Made by a program: the position numbers and the translations under genes. From assembly GCA_032173965.1 (NCBI GenBank), contig CM063285.1:28493160-28557159 (forward strand): a stretch of DNA of 64,000 nucleotides, read 5' to 3'. The notes below the pieces were generated by a model. That model saw only the letters and a program-made list of their open reading frames with translations. It searched no databases and was not told the origin of the DNA. Below, piece by piece: positions 1-12,000 of this stretch. The number at the start of each line of letters is the position of its first letter. Position 1 is the stretch's first letter. This DNA comes from Sitta carolinensis. Its lineage: Eukaryota; Chordata; Aves; Passeriformes; Sittidae.

Positions 1-387
1 AAAAACTCTCACAGGAGACTCACATCATTTGCCTGAGAAACCTCAGAGAGGAACCAGAGGTGTTTTGAAATTAACCAGATTTATGTAGGACAGCTGATGT
101 ATCTGGCTACTTTTTTTGGTTGTTGTTTTAGAAGAGCTCAACTAACTCTTCCTGCGCAGCTGTTCTGGTTGTACTCTTTCCTGCCATTCAGCCAGTATCA
201 CCTGACAGAGCAGACCCACAAACACAGAGCCAAGGCTCCTGTGGTTCTGTACAGGTCTGTGTGGAGCAAGACAAAGCAGAAATAGTCACAAGAGTGTCCA
301 AGAAATTTCAGAGTTCTAACACACAGATTCCTGTCCTCTCTCCAGCTTCAAAAGCAAATACATCCTTTAAAAAAAAAAAAAAAACAA

Positions 388-950
388 AACAGTTCATAGA
401 ACAATTCAGGCTGAAAGGGACCTCAGGAGGTCAACAGCCCAACCTCCTGCTCAAGGGCCAGCTACAGAATTAGATAGGGTTGCTTGGGTCCTTATCCCTT
501 CAGGTCTGGAAAACTTCTGAGGAGGAGGCAGCACAATCTTTATGGGTATCCTGCTCCACTGCCTGAAACCTGGTGAAATTCTTTCTTATATCCAGCTGGA
601 CTGAATTTTTTGGTTCCAGTTCAGCCTGCTGTTTGTCATACTCCTACCATGCACTGCTGTGAAGAGCCTGGCTTTGCCTTCTTGGGAACATCCCTGCAGT
701 AGAGGCAGCTGCTATGAAGTCCACAAAACCATCTCCTCTCCAGGCTGAACAAGCCTCAGTCCCTCCATCTTCTCACAGAGTGAAAGGCCATACCCTGTGT
801 AGCCCTTCTCTGCACTCGCTCCAGTATGTTTTTAAGTTCCTTGGACTGGGGAGCCCAAGACTGGATGTAGTACTTTTAGGTTAGTGCAACTAGTGCTGAG
901 TAGAGGAGAATAATCACTTCCCTAGATCTGCTGGCCATGCTCCTGAAAAC
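388..950 (-). mobile_element. CR1 LINE fragment, 3' part
   Basis: Read on the plus strand it is the reverse complement of the CR1 3' end. It has a degraded CATAGAA-CATTCAGGCTGAAAGGGACC head, a mid part with CTCTCCAGGCTGAACAAGCC, and then CACTTCCCTAGATCTGCTGGCC. The order follows avian CR1 closely, with many substitutions, so it is an old copy. A matching piece continues at 1,720-1,966. Confidence 0.85.
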
Positions 951-1719
951 TGGTGAACTTCTCCATGGCTGAGTATTGGAATCCAGAATGCAGAGAATGT
1001 TTCTCTGCATGTTTTGAAAGATCCAAACCCTCTGACAAATACTACTTTTAACCTTCATCCAGGGAAAGGGCTTCCTAGGCTTTGGGATGAAACAGAATTT
1101 TCAAAAATGCAAATTAGATAGTAGCATAATATGTAATTTATCACAGGATGAGAAATTTAGATTTTTGTGTTTGTTAGTATGGTAAGTAGATGAAGACAAG
1201 ATGGAGGATCCTTGTTGTTTTTAGGCTCCTTCTTCTCCATCTACTCCATGTTCTGCAGCGTTTGGGACACAGGATGATTGGTCAAAATTTACCACATTCT
1301 AGAGCTACATGAATAGAAGTTTAGTTAGTTATTGGTAGAAAAGCAGAAATAATGTACTCTCTTGGTGATAATTGGGTGAATTATCTTTAAGAAACCTTGA
1401 TCCTGTGTGTTTGGGGCCTTTTTGTGTCTGTTCTCCCTCACGGTAAGCTAGTGTAAAGCCTGGTGTGCTGAGACTGCTGATAAGAAAATGACAAACAACC
1501 TGAAGAATGAGAACAACCGAAAGTCCCATTTGCCTTCCTTCTTAATGAGGACTTCAGCAAAAAGGCCTCCCCTGTCAGGGGAGAGACATGTGGGAATGGA
1601 AGAACTGCCACAGCTGAGGTGCTCTGGTGTCTTGTGCTCAGCTCACTCCCTACCCCTCTTTCTGCAGAGCTGCTCTCCATACCATTGGCACCTGCTGCTA
1701 TTGCTGCAAAGATCTCTTC

Positions 1720-1966
1720 CTTCCTATGCGCAGGACTTCACATGTGCCCCTGCTAAATTTCATAAAGTTTCTGTTGATCCATTCCTGCAATCTCTCCAGG
1801 ACTCTCTGGATGATGGCATATTAACTGGTGCACCCTATTTGGTGTCACCTGTAAAGTTTGCAAACACATCTCCAACATATCTTCTGCTCATTGATATATT
1901 AAATAAGACTTGGTCCAGGACAGACCCTTCCCATACTCCATTTCTTACTGGCCTCTATTTACAGTA
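1720..1966 (-). mobile_element. CR1 LINE fragment, more 5' part of the same copy
   Basis: The plus-strand text contains CTCTCCAGGACTCTCTGGATG, then TTGGTGTCACCTGTAAAGTTTG and CTGCTCATTGATATATTAAAT, ending near CTTACTGGCCTC. These landmarks occur in this order in CR1 upstream of the part seen at 388-950. The two pieces therefore look like one insertion whose middle has diverged or been interrupted. The plus-strand open frame at 1,488-1,967 is an accident of this repeat. Confidence 0.75.
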
Positions 1967-2836
1967 GCCAGAATCATCGAGAGCTGACTTGAGATGCACT
2001 CGAAAGCATGCCAGTGGCATAAAACTTTCAAATGTGGCTTTGTCCTGCTTCCTATGAAATAAGGCTTATATGATTGTGGGGACTCTATATAGCATGTCCA
2101 CATGTACAGTTTTTAGGCCCCTAAAAACTTCTGAACACACTGTTAGACTTGGATAAGGAATAAATGAGTGCCAAAGACACTTCCTAACAGTTATATGAAA
2201 ATAAGGGGCCAGATGAAAAGAGAAACCATTACCACCCTCACTGGGAGTAGGGGGAAGCCTGTTATCTCATCCTCTTTTTAGGTATCAGAGAATCCAGATG
2301 GCAGGCAGACGTTGGAAGCCAGATGTCCACAGCTCTGCTGCTTGAAAGATCACTTGTTATCAGTCACTACATGGCTCTTCTAGTCTGCAGCAAGACAGAT
2401 CCACCCCCACCCTGGGCCCCCAGCTCTATATCTGCATATATACCATTAGTGCAGCCCTTAGCACTGCACACTGTGCTAGACACTGAGTAAACATAGAACA
2501 AAAAAGACCTTTGATCTTTAGTATGGCAAGCAACATGTCATTTGTACCACTGAAAATCCCCCTCTAAAAGACCTCTGCATTATACCTAAAAAAGTTCTTT
2601 TTCCATTACTCACAGGCCAAAACCTACAGCTCACATTTCCAAACTCAGATCTACCAAGTTGTTTCTCAAGGAAATGAGCAGAGGACTGTGCATTTTTGAG
2701 TTTCATTAACAATTCAGAAGGCAGATGAGTACACATTTCTGAATCTTTGTTAGCTGGCCTGAAAGAGCTCTCTTTCCCCCAATGTCTTCCAAACATTTCC
2801 AGAAAAGTGAGTGTAAAGAAATGCCAAGTTGCTTAC

Positions 2837-3000
2837 CTGCATAGGATGACACAGGGAGATCTGCAGAGGGTACAGCTGGCTCATGCTGAGGGGCTGTTCA
2901 TCACTTTCTGTTGTCACCTCTACCACCTGACAAACATCAGGAGGGTTGGCAACTATCACCTGCTCCTCACTGCTGCCATCAAGATGTGGCTGTCCTACAA
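2837..3000 (-). CDS. IRF2: IRF2 coding exon 7, with apparent one-base deletion
   Basis: With the upstream acceptor (AG at 3002-3001) the exon is 164 bases; with the downstream one (AG at 2996-2995) it is 158. The expected family lengths are 165 and 159. It encodes [20 protein letters not shown], then [17 protein letters not shown] and [10 protein letters not shown]. After that the frame breaks: the exon reads LCHPMQ to its GTAAGC donor, whereas the neighbouring frame gives the expected PVSSYA. The break maps to a GGG run (plus strand) at 2854-2856, where one more G would restore the family frame. The donor and coding conservation argue for a functional exon, so a reference error or a recent mutation are both possible. 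Confidence 0.93.
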
Positions 3001-6000
3001 CTTGGGATTAGAAACAAAAAAAATGATTACTGATAACATCTCGACCCTGTTGAGTCTCTAAGAACCTGCTTGGTATCTGACTGAGTCTTCAATAGTCTCA
3101 GCACATTTTTCCATGCCCACCACCTGCTTTCAGGGGTTATAAGTTTCATTGAGAGTTCTACAGGAAATCTGTGATCCTCAACAAGAAAGCTGCCAACATC
3201 CCATGGCCTCTGAATGATCTCATGTAAACTATACAACAGAAGACCAGAACTGGCATGCAAAAACCTGGCCACATAGTCAAGCAAAACAATGTGGAACTCT
3301 GATGTACATACGACATGAATCTATGAAAGCTTTCTGCTCCAGTCAGATGGCTGACATTCACTGACCCTTGCAATGCCATTGTATTGATGTATTGAGATGA
3401 TGGTATGTCGAAAATAACAGCTGTACCTGCAATCCCCACAGTCTGTGACAGAAAGCTACAGTTTGGTTAGTTATTACCAGAGGGGTTTCCTATTCCCCCA
3501 GGCACATGATATTTAATACCAAAAGAGCACATGAAATTTAATATCAAAGGAGCATTACTTATTCCTACAAAGTGAAGCAACCATGGATTCTTTCCAAGCG
3601 TACTGAAATGCTTTGCAGATATTAGTTGTTTACACAACAACCTTTTGAAAAAGGTTTATGAACCAAGGTACCAAGAAGTTACTGAGCAAAGCAAAAGTAT
3701 GGTGAAAACCAGAATCTCAGTCATCTGAAGCTGCTTGACAGAATTTCCTCTGTCTTATACAACTCCTGCTTTAATCCCAGCTGTATGAACACATGACAAA
3801 TTCATTAATCCAGCACAGAACTGAAAGCCACGAAGTAGATCAGAAGAATGCACAGGGATGAAGCCATCTCAGAGGATGGCTAATCTGAAGCCATGGTTAC
3901 CCAAAAGAAGGACTACAGATATTTTTTTACTGAACATAAAGCTTCAAAAGGAACAAAAGGCTAAATTCTGTACAAACATAATGTTGTGGACTGTTTAGTC
4001 CGTTTTTTTTCTTGACCCATGAGGGGAAAAACATGTAGGTAATGAAATACAACAGATCTTTCAACTCTTCTGTTAAGTAACCTGAGTATACTAATTATTA
4101 AATTTGAAAAAGTCAAAAGATAGCATCTATTCCTGCATGAACTAAGATAAATAAACATGAATGCACGTATCTATACACACAATGTACTCCTGCATTCTAT
4201 CTTCAGACAGGGCTTTTTGAAAAAGAAAAGTGACTTGAATACCTGAAAAAAGGTATTTTTCCCAGGGAAAAGCTGCATATTATTTTGCTTTGTGACGTGC
4301 CAGGTAACCACTGGAAAATCCTCAAAACTTAGATGTGCATATAAAAAAAACAATGCCAGCATAAAGAAAATTACATATATACCGAATAGACTTTTTTAAA
4401 GTTGAATCACTACAATTACTACAATTATGTTTCAGATATTTCACTTCCCCTTTATTTCATCTTTCCTGGTTCTGAAACAACCAGCTTTTTATTGAGTGTG
4501 GTGAGAGTGGTGCAAGAGCACATACAGTTAATTTTTTATCTGGGAGAGACCAATATTGCACAACCCACTCAGGGTCTGAGCAGGCCATCTGCACTGTTTT
4601 ATCTTTCCTCAATACTGGACAAATTCTTACCACCCTGAGAGATAAAAATGCACAGCAAAACCTACTGCCCACTTGGGCAATATGCCACAGCTTCCAGTGA
4701 GCTGCACGTACGTCACAAACTCTGCAGGTGCTGTTTGTCTTTCATCCCCTCTAGCTGATCTTTCTGCAGAACGATTCTAATTTAGCTTTTTCTCCCTGTT
4801 TACATTAAAATCCTTTCTGCAATCCTAAATAAAAGCTTCTTTCTCCAGTCTGGACAAGCAGCACACCTCACATCTCAATAATTAAACAACACTGGATGAC
4901 AGTTCCCTGCCCAATCCTCAGTCAGTGAACAGGAACCACTAACAGGATCATGGTGCTACTCTGTCAAGTTATAACAGTAGGAGCAACAAGCATGTTCTAA
5001 TACTCTTACAAAGCAACATTAAATGAACCGCCATAAAGAGAGCCAAACTACTCACAAACTCCTCAGCCACACAAGTACTTCAGGGGAATGACTATGCAAA
5101 GCCCTGTGACCTAAGAAATGGGATCAAAAGTAGTCACTGCACATGATTTCTGCCATCTCTCCAAGTAGAATACTAACATATTTTCATACTTAAAAGTGGA
5201 ACTCTAGACAAAATGGTATGTGGGTCAAATTACTAGGAGCTCTTGCTGTCTTGCTGCAATGACAACCTTAGTCAAAAAAGAGCTGTCTAAGCCCAGTCCA
5301 ATTATTCTACCAAGGACCAACTATGCACATGCTGAGATGACAGCTGATTTCTGATGTACTGGTTTCTAAATACCAGTGGCTGGGCTACTGAGAAATGGGT
5401 CTACCTGACTGCAACCGTGGCATTCCCTGAAGCAGAAAATGCTGATGGAAAGATAAGTCTGGCAGATCAAAAGGGTTTTTGAAGTCACCTGTGTGCTTAG
5501 TATCTAAAAAAAACATAGGAGTACTTACCTACAAAGTTCACTGTACTGTCAACTTCATTTTTTATACTGGAGGACAGGAAATAGTCAGAAGTGACATCAT
5601 TTATCCCATTCATCCCAAAAGATGATTCAACTGGCTCTTGCTAGAATGAAAACAGTACAGTTGGGTCAGGATTGCTTTATTTTAGGAGACAGTTCAGCTC
5701 TTTGTTCTGAGATGGTAATAAATCCATCACTTCTGCCTGCCATATACCCCCAGCTCTCTGCTAGACACTGTCTTAGAGCAAATATTTCTCTGAGGAGAAG
5801 CTCAAGACTAATTCATTTCCAAATCTTGTGCTTCAAAATGAACGCTATTTTTAATTTTCAAATTTAGAGTAAGCCTTCTGAGAGCAAGAAAGTAGTAAGC
5901 TATTTACTACAAGAGATTAACATTTGAAACAAACAAGGAAGAAACACTGCTTTAAAACAGTACTCTATTTAGTATTCATCCTCAGTCCCTTCCAAATATG

Positions 6001-9000
6001 CTCTATCTCTTCCCACTCTCTAAAAGGAAGCCTTTTAGTTTCTGTTCAACAATTACTAAATTCTAGCCTTAATTTTTCCCTACAGCAAGCCTGAAAGTAA
6101 ACCAAAGTGTTTACACTAAATACAGCCTTTTAGATCACATCATAAACATTACCACAGGGCAACAGCTTTTGGAAAACACCACCTGTTTTACATAAACTGA
6201 ACTTTCCACAAGATGCCTCTCTGTAAGCCTGATAAACATAAGTGGGAATCTAAAAGAACCCTTCAGAGTAGACATCAAAAAATTAATTCCATTTATTCAG
6301 GATTTCTTTAAAAAGATTATTCTACAGGTGTAACTTCCTCCCTGGTATTGACTCTCTCACAGGTTTATTGGTTACAATGTCTAATGTCTTCTGCTCTTAC
6401 TCTACCAGCCCTGCAAGGCTGCAAGTTCTCCCCTGCTTGCTGAGCCAGAGACACCCCACACAGAGATGCAGAGCTGTCCAGGCCATGCTCATTTTCACTG
6501 CTCTAAAGCATTTCATCAAAGGCAGGGCAAAGGTGAGCCCCAGGACCTGTGGTGCCAGCCCATCCCAGTACTAACCATATGAACTGTTATCTTTGTGACA
6601 AAATACTGGGGGCACTGTGACAGGCTTTCTCTGGATGTCACATGCTGTGATTGTGATCTACTCAAAAAGAATTGTCACTTCAACACAAGTGCCTTCCCAG
6701 ACACTAAAGCAAGGCAAACATGCACCCTGTCCAAATGTGCCTCAGCACATCAGAAGGGTGAAAAGCTAAGTGTTAATCAAATCAAATCATCAAAAGGTCT
6801 TTGATGAGGTACACCCACATCTTTGAGGAGTTGTGCTGGCCCACAGGCCAAGGACTTGGAGAGCTGGAAAAGATAAAATTAGCTGATACTGATTCATTGA
6901 GGGTCACAACTGCAGAGATAGGATAGAGCTGAGCACTGGAGCCCTGAGTATCTGGTGTTGTGCAACCCAGCAAACACAGCAGCCCCCATGGAAACACTGT
7001 GCATGCAGCACTTGCTCAACTTTACTGAGGCTTGATTACAGAAGTTTATTTAGTAGCCCCTTTCAAGCTTCAGAAACATATATGCATCTTAGAACTCAGG
7101 TGATGGTGCCAGATCCACTAAGAGACTTGGATACTGGCACAGTTGATGTTAAATCACCTAAATTTTTACTGTTCAGATATCTAGCCTAAGCTAAATGCAT
7201 GGAGAAAGCTATCACTAAGATTTTAAAAATATCTCTCAATGTGGAGCTGCATGGTCTAAAGGATACATCAGATAAGGTAGAAATTAAGCCTTAGTTCAGC
7301 CCTTTGTTTCAAAAGAGACTGGTTTTATCTGGGCTGCTCTGACATTTCCATTTCCTTCCCATTATTGACAATTCATTTTTTAATGAATTTAATGAATTAT
7401 AATGACAGACTCTGTTTGCCCAAAAGCCCAGTGATAGGAGACCCACCTGTGGGTCCACCTTTGCTCCACCTGTGCTCCACTTTTGCTAATGTGGAGCAGG
7501 TTTTTGGTAAGGTCCAGGACTCTTACATGCATAGAAACAGCAGCTGAGCTTGTGTTGTTCAAGCTCAGCCCACCAGCAATTGTTGTGGGTGCCCACAGGG
7601 TCCAGCAGAAGCAACAATGGGAAGCTCACTGCAAGGCTCTTGCTATGCTGAAGTCCCTTTGCAGATGTGTGCTCAGATTCTCATCTTCTGCCTCTGTAGC
7701 TATCACCCCATTGCAGCTACCAGGTGAATCGTGGGGTAGCCTCCCACTGGGCTCCACTAAAACATTTTTCAGGGAAACTGTAAGGTATTCAATTCAAAAC
7801 ATGCAACTCGAATCTCAGGAATTCTCATCACCAAGCAAAGCAATTATAAGCATCTCTCATGCTCAGAAATGTGCATTTGCTTTAATTCACCTACCACCCT
7901 TCTTCACTACTACAGCCTTCAACATTCAATAGTCAACCTAACAGTGGCTGAGTATGGAAAGAGCATTTTAATCCAGGCTAGCCACTGCACACATCTGTCA
8001 GAATGGGTGAACAGACAAGAATACTACCTGGCCCTGACGCCTCAAGTTTTAAGTTTTCCCATTCTGCATTGGTGTGCAGCTTTTAGTTTTATATTAAGGG
8101 CTACTAAGATCTTTTCACAGAGTGGTAAAGACACAATAATCTTATTTTAGTTAGGGACTCAAGGGCAATTTCTCTAAACTTCAGGCCAAGAGCATAAACA
8201 ATGTGAAGGGAGTGGGGTGACCAAGTAGGCACGCAAGGAGGATGAAACTTCATGGTTTGAGGCTACTAACTGGACAGTTGACTCCTGTATGCAAATGGAC
8301 TAAAACATGTAAAATTTGAGATCCTGTGACCAAGCCCTCTATTGCTTCCATCTTGGAGCCTTCTGGGCAGAGCCATGGCTGTGACACTGCCAGGGTGTGG
8401 CCTTGAAGGCACCTTAATAAATAGTTACTTTATTCTTCCTAACTTTGTCTCACCTCTCTTCCAGCTCCACAAGTCATCAGCCCCAGCTCAGAGACACAAG
8501 AACATCAGGCATCACTGGTAGGTAGGTGTATGGGCTGGCACACTGCTCTTTTCTGACCAAAGCAATTTTACTGGCTCCCTCTGAACATCAGCTACCATCA
8601 GAGTCACTTTATTACAGTCACACATGGCTGTATGAGCCAAAGAGGATAGTTAAAAAGTGGTTCCTTTAAGACAATTTAAAAGTCATAGCATTCTGACACA
8701 TCACAAGTCACAGCTCCTGGGGCAACACCTGCCTTCCAAACCCAGTTTCAGTGGAGGACCTTTACCCAGATGTCTGGGTTTACCTGGCCCAGAGAACCTC
8801 CTGCCCAGGGGCTGCAGAGTCTGAACACAGAAATGAGTGGCACAGCCCTTCACAAGTGAGCAGTAGGGGACCAAGCTACCCTTGCACTGTAGACAGCTGC
8901 TACACATGGCCCAAAGACACCAATTTTACTGAAAGCTGAGAGTCTGAAATCTCTGAGATTTGCTTTATTGTTAAAAGAAATGCAGGTGGATCAGCTCCTG

Positions 9001-12000
9001 CTGGTGTGTAATACTGACCACCTCACACAGGCCCTTGGCAGAGGTGTGAAAGCCAGGAAGCACGGTGCCCCACAGGGAAAGCAGACGTCAGTCTGGACCC
9101 GCACTGAACAAGCAGAAATCTCAGGCTGCAACTGAAGAGCTTTACAGCTGAGGCTTCTAACTGACAAAACATGAGCACAAGGTGCAGCTCTGACCCTGGC
9201 CTAAATGAAAATGAATTTCCAGTGCTTTACACACAGACATTTCCAGTGCTATACACACAGACATAATTGCTTCAAAAGGTAGCTCTATTGTTCAGAAGCA
9301 TTTCTTCCCTAATTACTGTATTTCTTCTTACAGAGACAAACAAATGGCAAATGTATTACTGCGACTGCCAGTTTTCCAACCTCCAGGCATTGTAACACAA
9401 GGGCTGTGTCCACTGATGACGTAAGTCACGGCTTTAACAGCCTTCACAATTCAAAAAGAAACAACCCCAAACATCCTGGGTAACTGTAGTTACTTAACCA
9501 AACCACAAGCATTTGCAAGTATACACCACAATATACTGCTGGGGCTATTAAAAAATACTTGCAACAGATTGTATTCACAAGCTCTTGCACTGTTAGACAC
9601 TTCTTACCTTAATTTGTTTGAATTTGTCATCCTTCTCAGATTTTGTTTTTTTTCCTGCAACGAAAAAAGGAAGATTTCATAAAGTGCTGTGTGCTGTGAC
9701 TTATCCATCAAACTTATATATATTCACCAACAAATAGCCCCAAAATAAGCCTCAAAATAGCAGGACTTCTTAGTAAAGGTAGAACACCTTCTGCTTAATT
9801 TTACCCTTCCCTTAAGGCCTGGGCAGCAAAAAATTCACCTTGCATGCTCTGTCTTTGTGTTTCTTTTTTAAAAGGCTACAAAGGAGAACCACTGTGGGAC
9901 CGAGGAAAGCAACTGCAGTCAAAAAGGCAAAGTGAAAAATATGGAGGTATGGCAAATTAAAAAACAAAGCCTGTTAAAAAAAAGGAAGGGGGCAAAAATA
10001 TTCTTAAATGGAAGAAACCCCAAAATATATGTCTCATTACATTTCTGACATTTTCTCTATAGCTACAGGAAAAGGGAGATTGTTAATCGATTTAATGTGA
10101 AAAGAGATTACAGTAAACTACTACCAAGACTTTTGTAAAGAGTTGCAACCTGGTAGGGAAATACATATTACAATTCATGCAAAAGTAGTTAATGCAATCA
10201 TGCGGGACTTGGGAATCCAGAAAACCACACTGCATGTGAGCCTCACAAAATGTCATGTGCCTTGGCAGACCCCAGTGTTGCTGCCCCTGCTCTGATCTGA
10301 TGCAGAAGCTCAGACTTGCTGGTGTAAGCTTGGCTGTACCCCACTGTTAGCACAGACATGTCCCAGGAGTTCCTCCCATCTCTACCACATGATACCACAG
10401 AAAACTAGAAATGTTTGCAGCAGATTCTTTTGTTCCGACACGTTTAGCCACATGCCACGAATAAAGGGAATGTGAAAAACATATTGAGACCCAAACTATG
10501 TCAGGGTTTTACAGTAACTAGACCTTCTGCAGAATCTTCTCCTGCTACAGCCCCCATTCCCAGAATCTCAGCTTTAAAGATGAACTTCTGTAGTTCCTAC
10601 ACGAATCTACTGCCAAGGGACATGTTATGGTCCAGGGGAATGTGCCTAAACATACAAAATACACTATTGACAAGCGACTGGAAACAGTTTCAAAACAAAT
10701 ATTTTACCTTTTGCACACTGATCTCCCTTTCACAGTATGATTCTGCCCCAAAAATGCCATAGTTCATCACTTCCAGTCACACTGACTTTAGACTGAAGAT
10801 CTGCCTTTCACTTCTCAATCTAAGAAAATAGCAAACTGTAGCTACAGGTGAACTAAAGTGGATTTTAGAGGAACACTGTGTTTGGTTTGCAGCTTATCTT
10901 TTCATCCAAAATTCTAGACAACACAGAATACCAGAGGACTAAGGAAACCATTTTTCTACTGCATAAACCAGTAAGGAAGCCATATGAAAGTTAATGATCC
11001 CTAAATAAACCAATGTTTCTACTTCAAAAGAAACTCATGATATTGACCTGGTGGTTAGGTCTCCTCCTGGCAGGCCAGAAATTTAATCCCTAAATTTGGA
11101 GATTCAGAACTTTCCCATTTCACCATTATTGTGCTCTGTGGGTTGTTTTTTTTTGTGGTCTTTGTAGCTAACAATGTGGTTTTGTGGTTTAATGTTCTAA
11201 GCAGAGTGTGCTGCTCTCAGTCAGCTCAAGACAGAGCCTGTTTAATTGTACCCTTGCTTGAAAAAAGATCCCAAAATGTCTGCCACCATATTCTGAATGA
11301 TCCCTACTGAGTTAAATGTGTTGAGCTCTGATACCCCTTAATCATATTCCTTGACTGAAGGAGACCTGGGACTAGATTCTGAACACAACTCCATCAGCTT
11401 TAACAGACAAATATCAACAGCTTGGGGGTATCACATCTCATTGATCCTCTCTTCTGAACGTAGACCACTTTTCATACAGCTGTTCCTAAGTTCCAGTCAT
11501 TTCCCAGCCAGCCAGGGCACCATATGCAGCTTGCATTGGTGGCTTGTTGCATACTCAGCTACCTGCAGTAGGTGTTTTTCTCAACACAACGCCCTCAACA
11601 GCATTTCATGTTGACAAGCTCTCCCCTCTACCTTTTTTGGAAGGTCTTTCAGATAACGGCAGCATCCGGTACACCCTGAAGGCATTGTTTCCTTTCTTTA
11701 TACTTTTGTCCTTCACTTCTTCTATGTCAGGCAGGGAGTTCATGGCGCAACGGAAGTTTGCCTTCCATGTCTTTGGATCAGGTTTATCTACTCCTGACTG
11801 GTATTTACCTAAGCAAGAAAAGAAAGTTAGGCACATATGACACATGATTGAAGATACAAGGCAAATTAATAACAGTGTAGGTTAGCTTCATGGTATCAGC
11901 CTTTGGTTCCCATGACAAGGATTTGAACAATAGCTGAGGTTGCAAGAGAGTGCTGTGATCTCATTTCATGCACATTTCTAGAAGAGATGATGAACAGTCT

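Larger units (their letters stand above)
1..2836. other. IRF2 intron 7 (partial)
   Basis: No coding exon was recognised here on the minus strand. I looked for the IRF2 C-terminal exon (the ESETTDSV and TQARVKSC regions of the family) and did not find it. Recognisable content is an A-run near 370-384 and an old CR1 in two pieces. The 2,000-2,740 stretch holds nothing I can name. Confidence 0.7.
5641..9607. other. IRF2 intron 5
   Basis: About 4 kb between exons 5 and 6. It includes a possible LTR end (8,320-8,520) and a 24-bp tandem duplication (9,215-9,262). The remainder shows no recognisable feature. Confidence 0.75.

Noticed and set aside
1488..1967. 159-codon plus-strand open frame.
   Set aside because: Its right half is the reverse strand of a CR1 LINE fragment, and the left half has no recognisable domain.
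1..2800. IRF2 last coding exon.
   Set aside because: Searched on the minus strand for the conserved C-terminal sequence and did not find it; it must lie outside the window.
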